From Lentilactobacillus parakefiri (GTDB lineage: Bacteria; Bacillota; Bacilli; Lactobacillales; Lactobacillaceae), in the NCBI RefSeq assembly GCF_002157585.1, contig NZ_BDGB01000041.1:1-64000 (forward strand): a stretch of 64,000 bases of DNA, written 5' to 3'. The position numbers and the translations under genes were made by a program. Numbering within the stretch: the first letter of the stretch is position 1; each line of letters opens with the position of its first letter. The notes beneath the pieces are model-generated. The model worked only from the letters and a program-made list of their open reading frames with translations, searched no databases and was not told where the DNA came from. Positions 45,053 through 54,313 of the stretch are shown here, one piece after another.

Positions 45053-45736
45053 TTATTCACTTTTCGTGCGACCATCTGGATAAATCACAACGGTTTGATC
45101 TGAATCATCCACAGTAGCCGGTGTTTCCTCAACATCTTTCGCACCATTACTCTGTTTAGTTTCAGATTGTACCCCTGGTTTTACAATGTTGTCAAGGCTA
45201 CCAACCACTTTTTCAATATCTTCATAGGTCGTGGTTGGCTTCTCTTCAACCAAACGATCCCAGTCAGAACCTTTAATCACTTCAAGCTGACTTTCTAACA
45301 TGACTTGAAGTCGTTGACGGAACACCCTGGTATTTTTCTTTAAATCATCAGTCTCAATCGCTAACTTCTTAGCACGTTTTGAAGCTTCTTCAAGAACAGC
45401 ATCCGCCTTCTCGTTAGCAGCGTTCAAAATATCATCAGCCTTCTTCTGTGCTTCACGGCTGGTGATTTCAGCTTCCTTCTTCGAGTTGGTTTTAACTTTA
45501 TCTGCAGCTTCCTGCGCAACCAAAATGGATTGGTTCAAGGAATCCTTTAAATCGTTAAAGTAGGAAAGTTTGTCTTTGGCTTCATTGAGCTGGGAGTCCA
45601 AGTCTTTGTTTTCTTGCAAAACGATTTGATAATCCTTGATAACTTGGTCAAGAAAATCGTTAACCTCATCAACATTGTAGCCTCGTAGTTTTGTCGAAAA
45701 TTCCTTGTTATGAATATCTTGTGGGCTTAATACCAT
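45053..45736 (-). CDS. divIVA: Cell division protein DivIVA
   Basis: Coiled-coil protein that marks curved membrane at poles and septa and recruits partners. The N-terminal membrane-binding module MVLSPQDIHNKEFSTKLRGYNVDEVNDFLDQVIKDY is conserved, then two coiled-coil stretches (about 30-60 and 70-165) and a variable acidic tail. 227 residues. Last gene of the dcw transcript before the ileS T-box; 16 bp from ylmH. Confidence 0.95.
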   Translation of the reverse strand: MVLSPQDIHNKEFSTKLRGYNVDEVNDFLDQVIKDYQIVLQENKDLDSQLNEAKDKLSYFNDLKDSLNQSILVAQEAADKVKTNSKKEAEITSREAQKKADDILNAANEKADAVLEEASKRAKKLAIETDDLKKNTRVFRQRLQVMLESQLEVIKGSDWDRLVEEKPTTTYEDIEKVVGSLDNIVKPGVQSETKQSNGAKDVEETPATVDDSDQTVVIYPDGRTKSE

Positions 45737-45751
45737 AATGATTCAATCCTC

Positions 45752-46543
45752 CTATTTATTTCGATTATATACTTTTAATGCAATTCGAATCTTACCCTTT
45801 TTGGTCATGCCGGCAATATCCTGCACAACCAATCTGCCGAAACCGCGAACCGAGATAATATCTTGAATGGAAATTTCTAAATCAGGACGGTTGGCATCCT
45901 CCCAATTAATGCGAATCATGCCGCTTTCAATGAGTTCCTTGGCATGATGACGAGAAATGTGGAATCCTTCACTAACGAGTGCGTCAACCCGTAAAGAAGC
46001 AACAGTTGTTGTTAATTCTTCGCCTTCGTCAACCGGCACAATGATCTCTTCAGGCTGAATTTTTTCCAGCTTGATTTTAATCTTACCAATCCGATCGACT
46101 TGTGATTGAACATAATCCGCCATTTCGGACTCACACATGAATTGCCAATTCAAACCATCGGTGACGATATCACCAATGACATCTCGATCAATGCCACTCC
46201 CCATAATTGATCCCAGAATTTGTCCGTGAGATAAGGTTGCAAATTTGCTGGGATAGTCAATTTGGAATGCGGTAATATTATAATCGTCGGCCTTGGGAAC
46301 AAAGTAATCCGGAAAGGCAACCGCTCGTTTTAATTCGGCCGAAGGATATCCGCCAAGCGTCTGAAATGAGACACCCTCGTATCTATTGACGATTGTTTCA
46401 AGTATATAAAGCTGTCTAGGATTCAAAAAATCAGTAAGGATCGGTCGATATTCATTTGCAACCCTGCCGCTCAAACTGTCGATTGACTCTAAAAAAGGCA
46501 ATTCGGCCTGTCGATAGTGTTGCGAAACATTCGAGTCTACCAA
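45752..46543 (-). CDS. ylmH: YlmH, S4-domain RNA-binding protein
   Basis: 263 residues. N-terminal region with the RRM-like fold typical of YlmH (FLNPRQLYILETIV, FQTLGGYPSAELKRAVAFPDY), a middle domain (FATLSHGQILGSIMGSGIDRDVIGDI), and a C-terminal S4 RNA-binding domain (LRVDALVSEGFHISRHHAKELIESGMIRINWE). Firmicutes YlmH binds ribosomes and has been linked to rescue of stalled complexes; its place between ylmG and divIVA is conserved. Confidence 0.93.
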   Translation of the reverse strand: MVDSNVSQHYRQAELPFLESIDSLSGRVANEYRPILTDFLNPRQLYILETIVNRYEGVSFQTLGGYPSAELKRAVAFPDYFVPKADDYNITAFQIDYPSKFATLSHGQILGSIMGSGIDRDVIGDIVTDGLNWQFMCESEMADYVQSQVDRIGKIKIKLEKIQPEEIIVPVDEGEELTTTVASLRVDALVSEGFHISRHHAKELIESGMIRINWEDANRPDLEISIQDIISVRGFGRLVVQDIAGMTKKGKIRIALKVYNRNK

Positions 46544-46580
46544 GATATTTCCCCCTCTTGCTGAAACGTCTGCACCCCAA

Positions 46581-46856
46581 TTAATAGCCGATTAACAATT
46601 GTCCAAGATAATTGACGCCCATTTGAACAAACGTCAATACTGCTAAAGCAACAATCGGAGCAAGGCTAATCATCCCAATTGTGGCAAAATTAAACAAGCT
46701 TTCAAACGGTTCAACAATCCGTGCCAAGAATCGACCAATTGCCGTTCCATAAGCATTTGGGAACCAACTCATTAGGGCATACACGACAATACACAGCATA
46801 TAAATGTTGATGGCCTTGTCGATAAACCAAACTGCATACATAACAAATGTGACCAA
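46581..46856 (-). CDS. ylmG: YggT/YlmG family membrane protein
   Basis: 91 residues, two membrane helices (IYMLCIVVYALMSWFP and LAPIVALAVLTFVQMGVNYLG) joined by the family loop GRFLARIVEPFESLF. TTG start at 46856 with GGAG 7 nt upstream. Found between sepF and ylmH in most Firmicutes dcw clusters; role in division or membrane organisation not well defined. Confidence 0.9.
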   Translation of the reverse strand: MVTFVMYAVWFIDKAINIYMLCIVVYALMSWFPNAYGTAIGRFLARIVEPFESLFNFATIGMISLAPIVALAVLTFVQMGVNYLGQLLIGY

Positions 46857-46880
46857 TAGGTTGCTCCTTATTTTTTGAGA

Positions 46881-47225
46881 TTACTCAGTTACTTGAAATT
46901 TCTTTGGTGAACAAATGAAAATGTTTCGACCGAGCCGATTGATTGACCCGTGAATGGCAAACAAAACACCATTCAAGAAATCAACCATCCGGGCAGCTGA
47001 ATTGTTATCGAGTTTGTCCAGCTTGATGATGACAGCGCTGTCCTCCAGTAATTTTTGGGCAATCGTGTCAACATCAGTATAGTTGACTGGTTCAAAAACA
47101 ACGATACTGCTGGTTTCTGGTTCCTGTCTATTCATCAATACAACGTTATCCGCCGGCTTATCAATTTGATTTTCTGGTTGGTCTGTATCCATCCCAAAAA
47201 AATTGGCTAAATTAAATTTTGGCAT
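46881..47225 (-). CDS. sepF: Cell division protein SepF
   Basis: 114 residues from ATG 47225 (MPKFNLANFFG), with AAAGGA upstream; the earlier start overlaps that site. The N-terminal amphipathic helix binds membrane, a variable linker follows, then the SepF core (IVVFEPVNYTDVDTIAQKLLEDSAVIIKLDKLDNNSAARMVDFLNG split over residues 45-90) that polymerises into rings and anchors FtsZ. 43 bp after ftsZ. Confidence 0.92.
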   Translation of the reverse strand: MPKFNLANFFGMDTDQPENQIDKPADNVVLMNRQEPETSSIVVFEPVNYTDVDTIAQKLLEDSAVIIKLDKLDNNSAARMVDFLNGVLFAIHGSINRLGRNIFICSPKKFQVTE

Positions 47226-47282
47226 TTCGTGTCCTTTCACATTTCACCAAACATCAGTACCGGTCAGCCTGTACTACTTACC

Positions 47283-48560
47283 TCAACGACGGTGCTTAAA
47301 GAATGGTGGAATATCGTCTTGTGAATCATCACTGGTGTCTGGCCTTGTGTCATCAGAACTAACGTCTGGTTGGAAGGGATCAAAATCCTTTTTCTCAACG
47401 TCGTTGAATTCATCCTGAGCAGCAGGACGGCTTGGGGCTGGTTGTTTTCGAATGTCCCAGTTACCAAGTGGATCACTATTAGTATTTGAACGGTCTTTTG
47501 TTTGATCAGTGTCTGACGTTTGGCGATCTGAATGTGGCCGTGCACTTGGTTGTGGACGAGCAGAACGAGTCCGCCGTGTTGACATCCGCTCCTGTTCGGC
47601 TTTCTTCTTATCGATCCCGGTAGCAATAACCGTCACGCGGACTTCATCACCAAGTGTTTCGTCAATGGACGTTCCAAAGATGATGTTGACATCGCTGGTT
47701 GCAGCTTGTGACACAATGTCAGAAGCATCTTGGGCTTCAAACAAGGATAGGTCAGGCCCACCGGTGATGTTTAACAACACCTGTTCGGCGCCATCAATTG
47801 AAACTTCCAGCAATGGAGAAGAAATCGCTTTCTTGGTTGCTTCAGCGGTTCTATTTTCACCATTTGCGGTTCCGACACCCATTAAAGCTGAACCTTGGTC
47901 CTGCATCGTGGTCTTAACATCAGCAAAATCCAAGTTAACGTAACCAGGACTGGTGATCAGATCTGAAATTCCTTGGACACCTTGTCGTAGAACGTTATCG
48001 GCTTCCTTGAAGGCATCCATCATTGGTGTCTTCTTGTCGACCATTTCCAGCAAACGGTTATTTGAAATGACAATCAAAGTATCGACATTTTCTTTGAGCT
48101 GAGCCACCCCTTCATCAGCATACTTTGCTCGACGAGGTCCCTCAAAGCTAAATGGCCGGGTAACCACACCAACAGTCAGTGCACCTTGGTCCTTTGCAAT
48201 CTTGGCAACAATTGGCGCAGCACCGTTACCAGTACCGCCACCCATTCCGGCCGTTACAAAGATCATGTCCGCACCTTCAAGTGCTTCAGTAATGGCTTCT
48301 TCACTTTCTTCAGCAGCTTTAGCACCAACGTCAGGGTTGGAACCGGCACCCAGCCCACGTGTAAGTTTGGGTCCTAATTGAATTCTGGTTTCGGCTTTTG
48401 AAGTTGCTAAAGCCTGAACATCGGTGTTGGCAACGATAAATTCAACACCTTTTACATCTGAGTTAATCATCGTGTTAACGGCATTACTTCCCCCACCGCC
48501 AACGCCGATAACTTTTATGTTTGCACCGTGGTTATCGGTGGAATCTAATGAATATTCCAT
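47283..48560 (-). CDS. ftsZ: Cell division protein FtsZ
   Basis: Tubulin-like GTPase forming the division ring. GTP-binding [18 protein letters not shown] at the start, tubulin signature [21 protein letters not shown] near 105-125, T7 loop [11 protein letters not shown]. After the core (to about 320) an acidic, Ser/Asp-rich linker runs to the conserved C-terminal peptide [10 protein letters not shown] that contacts FtsA and SepF. 425 residues, complete. Confidence 0.97.
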   Translation of the reverse strand: MEYSLDSTDNHGANIKVIGVGGGGSNAVNTMINSDVKGVEFIVANTDVQALATSKAETRIQLGPKLTRGLGAGSNPDVGAKAAEESEEAITEALEGADMIFVTAGMGGGTGNGAAPIVAKIAKDQGALTVGVVTRPFSFEGPRRAKYADEGVAQLKENVDTLIVISNNRLLEMVDKKTPMMDAFKEADNVLRQGVQGISDLITSPGYVNLDFADVKTTMQDQGSALMGVGTANGENRTAEATKKAISSPLLEVSIDGAEQVLLNITGGPDLSLFEAQDASDIVSQAATSDVNIIFGTSIDETLGDEVRVTVIATGIDKKKAEQERMSTRRTRSARPQPSARPHSDRQTSDTDQTKDRSNTNSDPLGNWDIRKQPAPSRPAAQDEFNDVEKKDFDPFQPDVSSDDTRPDTSDDSQDDIPPFFKHRR

Positions 48561-48587
48561 AATTGTCTTTTCCCTCCGTTTGTGCGC

Positions 48588-49892
48588 TTAATCAAAGAAA
48601 TCACTAAAGAAGTTCTTGATTCCTTCACCGCGTTTTTTCTTCTGTGTCGGTTTCTTGGCCTTTTTAGACTTACCAGCAACAGCAGGTTTGACTTGTTCTG
48701 GTTGACTAAGTTTAGGTGCCTTGGTTAATGTCGCACCAACGGCCGATCGAACAATCATATCCACATCTGCCAAGTCGGCAAAATACGATACCAGTGAAAG
48801 TGCGGCTGTAAACGACGGATGTCTTAATCCCATCTGATCAGGAATATAGACCCTGACATTAGTGTTGAATTGGTCAGCGGCTAATTCGGCAATTCCTGGA
48901 AGTGCAGCCACACCGCCAGTCAAAACAATTCCACCTGGTAAATCAAGTGCTTGAATTTGATTCAAACGATCCTTAATTCGATCAAAAATCTGGCTTAACC
49001 GTGCTTCGATGACTTCAGCGAGATAACGTTCGTCGATATACGTTGGTTCTGATTGACCAACTACCTCAACTGGAAATTCATTATCTGCCGATGCTTGTAA
49101 GGAGTCGGCATAACCATAATCACGTTTAATTTTTTCAGCATTTTCCATTGATGTATTTAAAACAATTGAAATATCTTTGGTAATAAAGGTGCCACCCTCA
49201 GGATCAGTTGTGGCGTATTTTAATTGATGATCATGAATGACGGATGCGGTAGTTTGTCCGCCGCCCAGATCCACAATAATCGTTCCAAAGTCCTGTTCAC
49301 CGTCATTTAAAACGACATGGCTTTCGGCCAATGGCGTTAACACAGTCGAAATGATGTTCAAACCAGCTTTATTCACGGCTTTTTGCAAGTTGTGCATAAT
49401 CCCTTTTGAACCGGTAATTAACTTACCGCGCATTTCTAGACGAACGCCGACCATCCCCCGAGGGTCTTTGATGCCGTCAAATCCATCAACGATGAATTCT
49501 TCCGGTTGGATGTCAATTATCTCTCGTTCTTGTGGCAAACTGGTTCCGAGTGCGGATGCGGCAACGTTTCGGACATCTTCCTCAGTTATTTCACGTGACT
49601 GATCATCCAAAGTAATTAATCCATTGCATGGTTCAATCCGTAACATGTTCGCCGGAACACTTACAATCACGTCTTTAATCTCAATACTTGCTTTTTCTTG
49701 AGCTTGATTCACAGCACTTCGAATTGCGTCTGCGGCTTGGTCAATATCGACGATCACACCACGGCTCAATCCATTTGAAGGCTGATTCCCCACACCAATA
49801 ACGTTCAATTGCCCTTTTACTTTTTCTGCAACAATCACTTTTATTGAGGTAGTTCCTATATCAAGTCCCACATATAAACCCGAATTATCCAT
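48588..49892 (-). CDS. ftsA: Cell division protein FtsA
   Basis: Actin-like protein tethering FtsZ to the membrane. 434 residues from ATG 49892 (MDNSGLYVGLDIGTTSIKV). Phosphate-1 motif GLDIGTTSIKV, 1C domain (KASIEIKDVIVSVPANMLRIE), phosphate-2 IIVDLGGGQTTASVI, adenosine motif LTGGVAALPGI. A basic linker ends in the membrane-targeting amphipathic helix GIKNFFSDFFD. 27 bp before ftsZ. Confidence 0.95.
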   Translation of the reverse strand: MDNSGLYVGLDIGTTSIKVIVAEKVKGQLNVIGVGNQPSNGLSRGVIVDIDQAADAIRSAVNQAQEKASIEIKDVIVSVPANMLRIEPCNGLITLDDQSREITEEDVRNVAASALGTSLPQEREIIDIQPEEFIVDGFDGIKDPRGMVGVRLEMRGKLITGSKGIMHNLQKAVNKAGLNIISTVLTPLAESHVVLNDGEQDFGTIIVDLGGGQTTASVIHDHQLKYATTDPEGGTFITKDISIVLNTSMENAEKIKRDYGYADSLQASADNEFPVEVVGQSEPTYIDERYLAEVIEARLSQIFDRIKDRLNQIQALDLPGGIVLTGGVAALPGIAELAADQFNTNVRVYIPDQMGLRHPSFTAALSLVSYFADLADVDMIVRSAVGATLTKAPKLSQPEQVKPAVAGKSKKAKKPTQKKKRGEGIKNFFSDFFD

Positions 49893-49980
49893 ATATGTAA
49901 GGAACCTCCACATCTAGAATATTTTCTGAACATAACATAAGTTTAACACAATCATAAACATCGAAAAAGATTAATTAGCT

Positions 49981-50763
49981 CTAATAGCCTTGCATTGTAG
50001 TCGTTTTTGTTGAAGTCTGTTTTTTGGAAATTGGGTATGAATACGCCCCAACTTCCAGATTGATGACACTCTTGACTTTTAGCTTCGAACTAATGCTTGG
50101 ATAGTAGTCCATCTTATCGCCAAAGGTACTAATAGACGCATAGACTTTGTTGCCATCACTCATCTGAATAAATATCCGATCGGGGTTACTCTTGGTCGGT
50201 GAAAAACTGATCGTATTCATGACCGCGCGCACAGGCGGACTGATCCGCCGGTACTGCTTAATGGTGCGTCGCAGCTTTTTAGGGTTCTGAAATTTCTTTA
50301 GAACCGGAAAACCAGCCTTGGGATTTAATACTTTGCCCTTAATGATCACGCCGCTCTTTAAAATCGGCTGATAGCCACCGTGAACAAAAAGATAACCGAT
50401 CGTTGGATATTCCTCAACCTTGATTTTCACCTGATTGAAGTTGACCAATTTCATCTGAACTGATTGCATTCGCATGCTACGCAATTTAAGTGATTTTGCC
50501 AATTTGTCCGTCTTTCCCCAAACCGCAAAAAGCGACGTTCCCTTCTTCACGGGTGAATAAGCCTTAATCTGTTGATCGCTGACAATTTCATTGCCAAAAA
50601 CTGTGACTTTTTGCACCCGACTATAGGATGAAATCATAAAGATCATGACCAACAGGATGACGGTAATCAGGATCACCAGCGGCCACATTTTTTTAACGTT
50701 TCTATTTTGAAAATCGCGAAACAGTCCTTCGTGATTCTTCCCGTTTTGGTCTTGTGTTCCCAA
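49981..50763 (-). CDS. divIB: Cell division protein DivIB (FtsQ)
   Basis: Single-pass membrane protein of the divisome. Cytoplasmic N-terminus, one membrane helix (LVILITVILLVMIFMISSY, about 31-49), then a POTRA domain (VQKVTVFGNEIVSDQQIKAYSPVKKGTSLF), a beta domain and a basic tail. 260 residues. It acts with FtsL and DivIC. Lies between murG and ftsA, the normal dcw position. Confidence 0.92.
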   Translation of the reverse strand: MGTQDQNGKNHEGLFRDFQNRNVKKMWPLVILITVILLVMIFMISSYSRVQKVTVFGNEIVSDQQIKAYSPVKKGTSLFAVWGKTDKLAKSLKLRSMRMQSVQMKLVNFNQVKIKVEEYPTIGYLFVHGGYQPILKSGVIIKGKVLNPKAGFPVLKKFQNPKKLRRTIKQYRRISPPVRAVMNTISFSPTKSNPDRIFIQMSDGNKVYASISTFGDKMDYYPSISSKLKVKSVINLEVGAYSYPISKKQTSTKTTTMQGY

Positions 50764-50788
50764 ACGACTCTCCCCCCCGTTAGTCGAA

Positions 50789-51880
50789 CTACTTGATAAG
50801 CGTTCTGGCTAAATTCAAAATCTCGTCAGCAGAGTCAGTGACTCCCAACTGCTTTGAATTCTCTGCCATTTTCTCACGTGCCGCTGAATCGTGCATCAAT
50901 TGATCGACTGCCTTTAACAAACTTTTAGGATTCAACTCTTCTTGCTTGATCATCAATGCGGCTCCGCGGTTGACCAAACTCATCGTGTTCTTCGTTTGGT
51001 GATCCGCAGTAACGTAAGGACTCGGTATCAAAACGGATGGAATGCCCAGTGCCGTAATTTCAGCGATACTCGTTGCACCTGATCGACCAACGATGAGTGA
51101 AACCTTCGGTAAGACTTGCGGCATGTTGTTTATGTACGGCAAAATCTTGATGTTACTGCTGATCCGCGTCTTATCAAGCAGGTTCAAAACGTTTTGATAT
51201 CGCCTTTGGCCGGTGACAAAAACAACTTGATACTGACGTTTATTAAACTCGTTGACAGCTCCAATCACGGCCTTATTAATGGCAGGGGCACCTTGACTGC
51301 CACCAAAAATCAGGACGGTCGGTTCATTATCCTGTAGGCCAATATCTGACCACTTGAAAGTAGGCTTCATATTGGCGACCTGCTGAGCGCGTGGATTACC
51401 CGCAAAGACAACCTTTTCTTTTGGAAATTGGCTGGCAGCCTCGTGGAAGCCAATCGCAATCTTGTCAACGTAATGACTCAAAAACTTATTGGTTAGCCCA
51501 ACGGCACTATTCTGTTCATGGATCATGGTTGGAATGTGGGCTTTAGCGGCTGCGTAAACCACGGCACCGGAGACATAACCACCGGTTCCAATGACCACGT
51601 CGGGTTTGAAATCTCGAATAATCTTTTTCGACTCATGGACGCTCTTTAAAAATAGCGCAACGGTTTTAAAGTTTTCAAGCGAGAGTGACCGCTTAAAGCC
51701 CTGGATCTCCAAAGCAACAAATTCAATTCCCTGTTGTGGAACGATTGAACTTTCCAGTCCGCGTTTGGACCCCACGTAGAGAACTTTCGAGTCCGGTTCC
51801 TGTTTGAGTAAATCTTCGATAATTGCCAGCGCCGGATAAATGTGCCCGCCGGTACCACCACCAGAAATGATTAAACGCAT
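50789..51880 (-). CDS. murG: MurG, lipid II-forming GlcNAc transferase
   Basis: Membrane-associated glycosyltransferase adding GlcNAc to lipid I. N-terminal [62 protein letters not shown] and [26 protein letters not shown] (UDP-GlcNAc site). 363 residues. Start overlaps the murD stop by 1 nt (TAATG). Confidence 0.96.
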   Translation of the reverse strand: MRLIISGGGTGGHIYPALAIIEDLLKQEPDSKVLYVGSKRGLESSIVPQQGIEFVALEIQGFKRSLSLENFKTVALFLKSVHESKKIIRDFKPDVVIGTGGYVSGAVVYAAAKAHIPTMIHEQNSAVGLTNKFLSHYVDKIAIGFHEAASQFPKEKVVFAGNPRAQQVANMKPTFKWSDIGLQDNEPTVLIFGGSQGAPAINKAVIGAVNEFNKRQYQVVFVTGQRRYQNVLNLLDKTRISSNIKILPYINNMPQVLPKVSLIVGRSGATSIAEITALGIPSVLIPSPYVTADHQTKNTMSLVNRGAALMIKQEELNPKSLLKAVDQLMHDSAAREKMAENSKQLGVTDSADEILNLARTLIK

Positions 51881-53259
51881 TAGTGTTCCTCCTGCTTATT
51901 CGTCAACTTCTCAACATCCGCGATGTAGCGATCACCACGCTCTTCGAAAGTTTTGAACTGATCCCAGCTGGCATTTGCAGGTGAGAGCAGGACAATGTCA
52001 CCTTCGTCACTGAAGGAGTACGCAGTGGGAACGGCTTCATCCAAATTATCAACTTTCGAAATGTTTTGAATGCCTGCCTTCTTCAAGGAATCTTCCAAAA
52101 GATCGGCCGTCTCGCCAAACAGGACGGCTGCCTTAACATGTTCCTTGAATTGCGGAATTAATTTGTCAAACGTATAACCCCGGTCCAGCCCACCAGCCAG
52201 TAATACCACTGGCTTATCAAAGCCTTCAAGCGCCATCTGAGTGGCCTCAATGTCGGTCGCCTTAGAATCGTTATAGAATTTGCGGCCATTGGCTTCAAGA
52301 ACAAACTGAAGTCTGTGGCGAACACCTGTGAAGGCCTCCAAGACGTTGGTGATTGCAAGATTGGATTTACCGAGGACTTTTGCGCAGGCAATTGCCGCCA
52401 AAGCATTTTCAACGTTTTGTTTGCCTGGAACCTTGATGTCTTCGGCGTTCATAATGAACTCGTCGTTATAATACAGCTTGCCATTCTTTTCATAGGCCCC
52501 TTTATCAATCTCAGTTGTTCTGGCAAACGGAACGACTTTTGCAGCACTGCGCTTGCTCAAATCCCGCCACTCATCAGAATCGAAGTTAACCACGAAGAAA
52601 TCATCGGGTGTTTGATTCATCGTGATCCGCATCTTGGCATTCACATAATTTTCACGGGTTTTATGATAATCCAAATGGTTTGAGAAAATATTGGTCAATA
52701 CTGCAACATGTGGATGCAGGGTTTTAATTCCCAACAGCATAAAACTGGAAAGTTCCATCACGATCGTATCGTCAGCAGTTGCCTTTTTAGCAGTTTCAGT
52801 GGCCGAAATACCAATGTTACCAGCTGCGTATGCATGCCCTTTGGCGCGTTCCTGATTAAGTATTTCAGTAATCATGGTAACTGTCGTTGTCTTACCGTTA
52901 CTGCCAGTTACCCCAATAATTTCCGCGTCCGTGATCTGTGAGGCCAGCTCAACTTCCGTCATAATTGGCAAATGATGATCGACCGCAGCGGCAACAACCG
53001 CATTGTCATAAGGAATCCCCGGATTTTTGACCATCATATCGAAGCCATCATCCAAAATGGCTGGGTCCTGTTTACCAGTAATGGTTTGAATGCCATTATC
53101 TTGGAGTTCAGCAACTTCAGGCAATTCAGAACTTGGTTTGGAATCGCTTAGGACAACCGTCGCCCCAAGTTCCTTTAAGAGCTCAGCAGCGTGAGTTCCG
53201 CTTTTACCAGCACCTAAAACTAATACTTTCTTATGATTATAATCATCAATTTTTTTCAT
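51880..53259 (-). CDS. murD: UDP-MurNAc-L-alanine--D-glutamate ligase
   Basis: Cytoplasmic Mur ligase adding D-glutamate to the peptidoglycan precursor. [22 protein letters not shown] start, ATP loop [35 protein letters not shown] and C-terminal [17 protein letters not shown]. 459 residues. Separated from mraY by 72 bp containing a palindrome at 53296-53331. Confidence 0.96.
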   Translation of the reverse strand: MKKIDDYNHKKVLVLGAGKSGTHAAELLKELGATVVLSDSKPSSELPEVAELQDNGIQTITGKQDPAILDDGFDMMVKNPGIPYDNAVVAAAVDHHLPIMTEVELASQITDAEIIGVTGSNGKTTTVTMITEILNQERAKGHAYAAGNIGISATETAKKATADDTIVMELSSFMLLGIKTLHPHVAVLTNIFSNHLDYHKTRENYVNAKMRITMNQTPDDFFVVNFDSDEWRDLSKRSAAKVVPFARTTEIDKGAYEKNGKLYYNDEFIMNAEDIKVPGKQNVENALAAIACAKVLGKSNLAITNVLEAFTGVRHRLQFVLEANGRKFYNDSKATDIEATQMALEGFDKPVVLLAGGLDRGYTFDKLIPQFKEHVKAAVLFGETADLLEDSLKKAGIQNISKVDNLDEAVPTAYSFSDEGDIVLLSPANASWDQFKTFEERGDRYIADVEKLTNKQEEH

Positions 53260-53295
53260 TTTATTCCCTCGTTTTTGTCATGTGAATAGTCAAAT

Positions 53296-53331
53296 AGGTT
53301 GGATACAAAACCAACCGTTTTGTCCCAACCT
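53296..53331. repeat. GGGACAAAA hairpin inside the dcw operon
   Basis: AGGTTGGATACAAAAC (53296-53311) pairs with GTTTTGTCCCAACCT (53317-53331), about 15 bp with a 1-nt bulge or mismatch. It abuts the mraY stop codon and has no T-tract on the minus strand. Possible partial terminator, mRNA processing or stabiliser site. Confidence 0.6.
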
Positions 53332-54300
53332 CTAAATAATCGTCATCACACTTACGGCAGACGCCGCAAGGGCAATCAGCCAGAAAATGATATCAATCTT
53401 CCATTCAGACCAGCCGCTCATTTCAAAGTGGTGGTGAATCGGGGTCATCTTGAAGACCCGTTTACCGGTTAGTTTGAAAGAACCAACCTGGATGATCACG
53501 CTGGCGGTCTCACAAACATAGATAATCCCAATCACTAACAAGGAGAACTCATGGTGAACCAGCACTGAAACGGCAGCCAGTGCCCCGCCGAGTGCCAGTG
53601 AACCCATATCTCCCATGAAGATCTTGGCAGGCTTATGGTTGAAAATGAAGAATGCCAACAAACCGCCGACCACCGAAAAGCAGAACACTGCAACTTCTAC
53701 CTGCTGTTGAACCATGGCAACGATCCCATAAGCGGCAAAAGAGATTGTCCCGAGTCCGGCAACCAATCCATCCAGCCCGTCAGTCAAATTAACGGCATTG
53801 GAGAAGCCAACCAGCCAAAAGACAACGAACAAAATGTACCAATAGCCCAGTCGAAGGTCGCCACCAAAGGGAATCTTAATCGCCATTGGGAAGCCTTCGT
53901 GTATGTATACCACAGAAAAGATCACGGCAGCCACAATTTGCCCCAGCAACTTTTGCCAGGCCTTTAGTCCTTCGTTCTGGCGCCGAAACAACTTAATACT
54001 GTCATCCCACATTCCGAGCAAGCCGTACGTCACCAGCACAAATAGCAAAATCAACAGCGTCGGGTTCAGCAATCCCCTCAGCCAGCTAAACGCCAAATCC
54101 ACCAGGACAATAGCGACGATAAACAGGATGCCTCCCATCGTTGGCGTACCGGATTTCTTTTCGTGCCATGAAGGCCCCTCTTCTCGAATCATCTGACCTT
54201 CATGCCGACTCCGAAAATATTTGATCAAACTTGGCATTAAGACTGCCGTTATCAAAAATGTACCTAATAGAGGTGTTAACCAATTACCCATAGTCGCCAT
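53332..54300 (-). CDS. mraY: MraY, phospho-MurNAc-pentapeptide translocase
   Basis: Integral membrane enzyme making lipid I from UDP-MurNAc-pentapeptide and undecaprenyl phosphate. About 10 helices. Motifs [26 protein letters not shown] (catalytic Asp region), [20 protein letters not shown] and [18 protein letters not shown]. 322 residues; AAGGAT precedes the ATG. Confidence 0.96.
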   Translation of the reverse strand: MATMGNWLTPLLGTFLITAVLMPSLIKYFRSRHEGQMIREEGPSWHEKKSGTPTMGGILFIVAIVLVDLAFSWLRGLLNPTLLILLFVLVTYGLLGMWDDSIKLFRRQNEGLKAWQKLLGQIVAAVIFSVVYIHEGFPMAIKIPFGGDLRLGYWYILFVVFWLVGFSNAVNLTDGLDGLVAGLGTISFAAYGIVAMVQQQVEVAVFCFSVVGGLLAFFIFNHKPAKIFMGDMGSLALGGALAAVSVLVHHEFSLLVIGIIYVCETASVIIQVGSFKLTGKRVFKMTPIHHHFEMSGWSEWKIDIIFWLIALAASAVSVMTII

Positions 54301-54313
54301 TTACCATCCTTCA

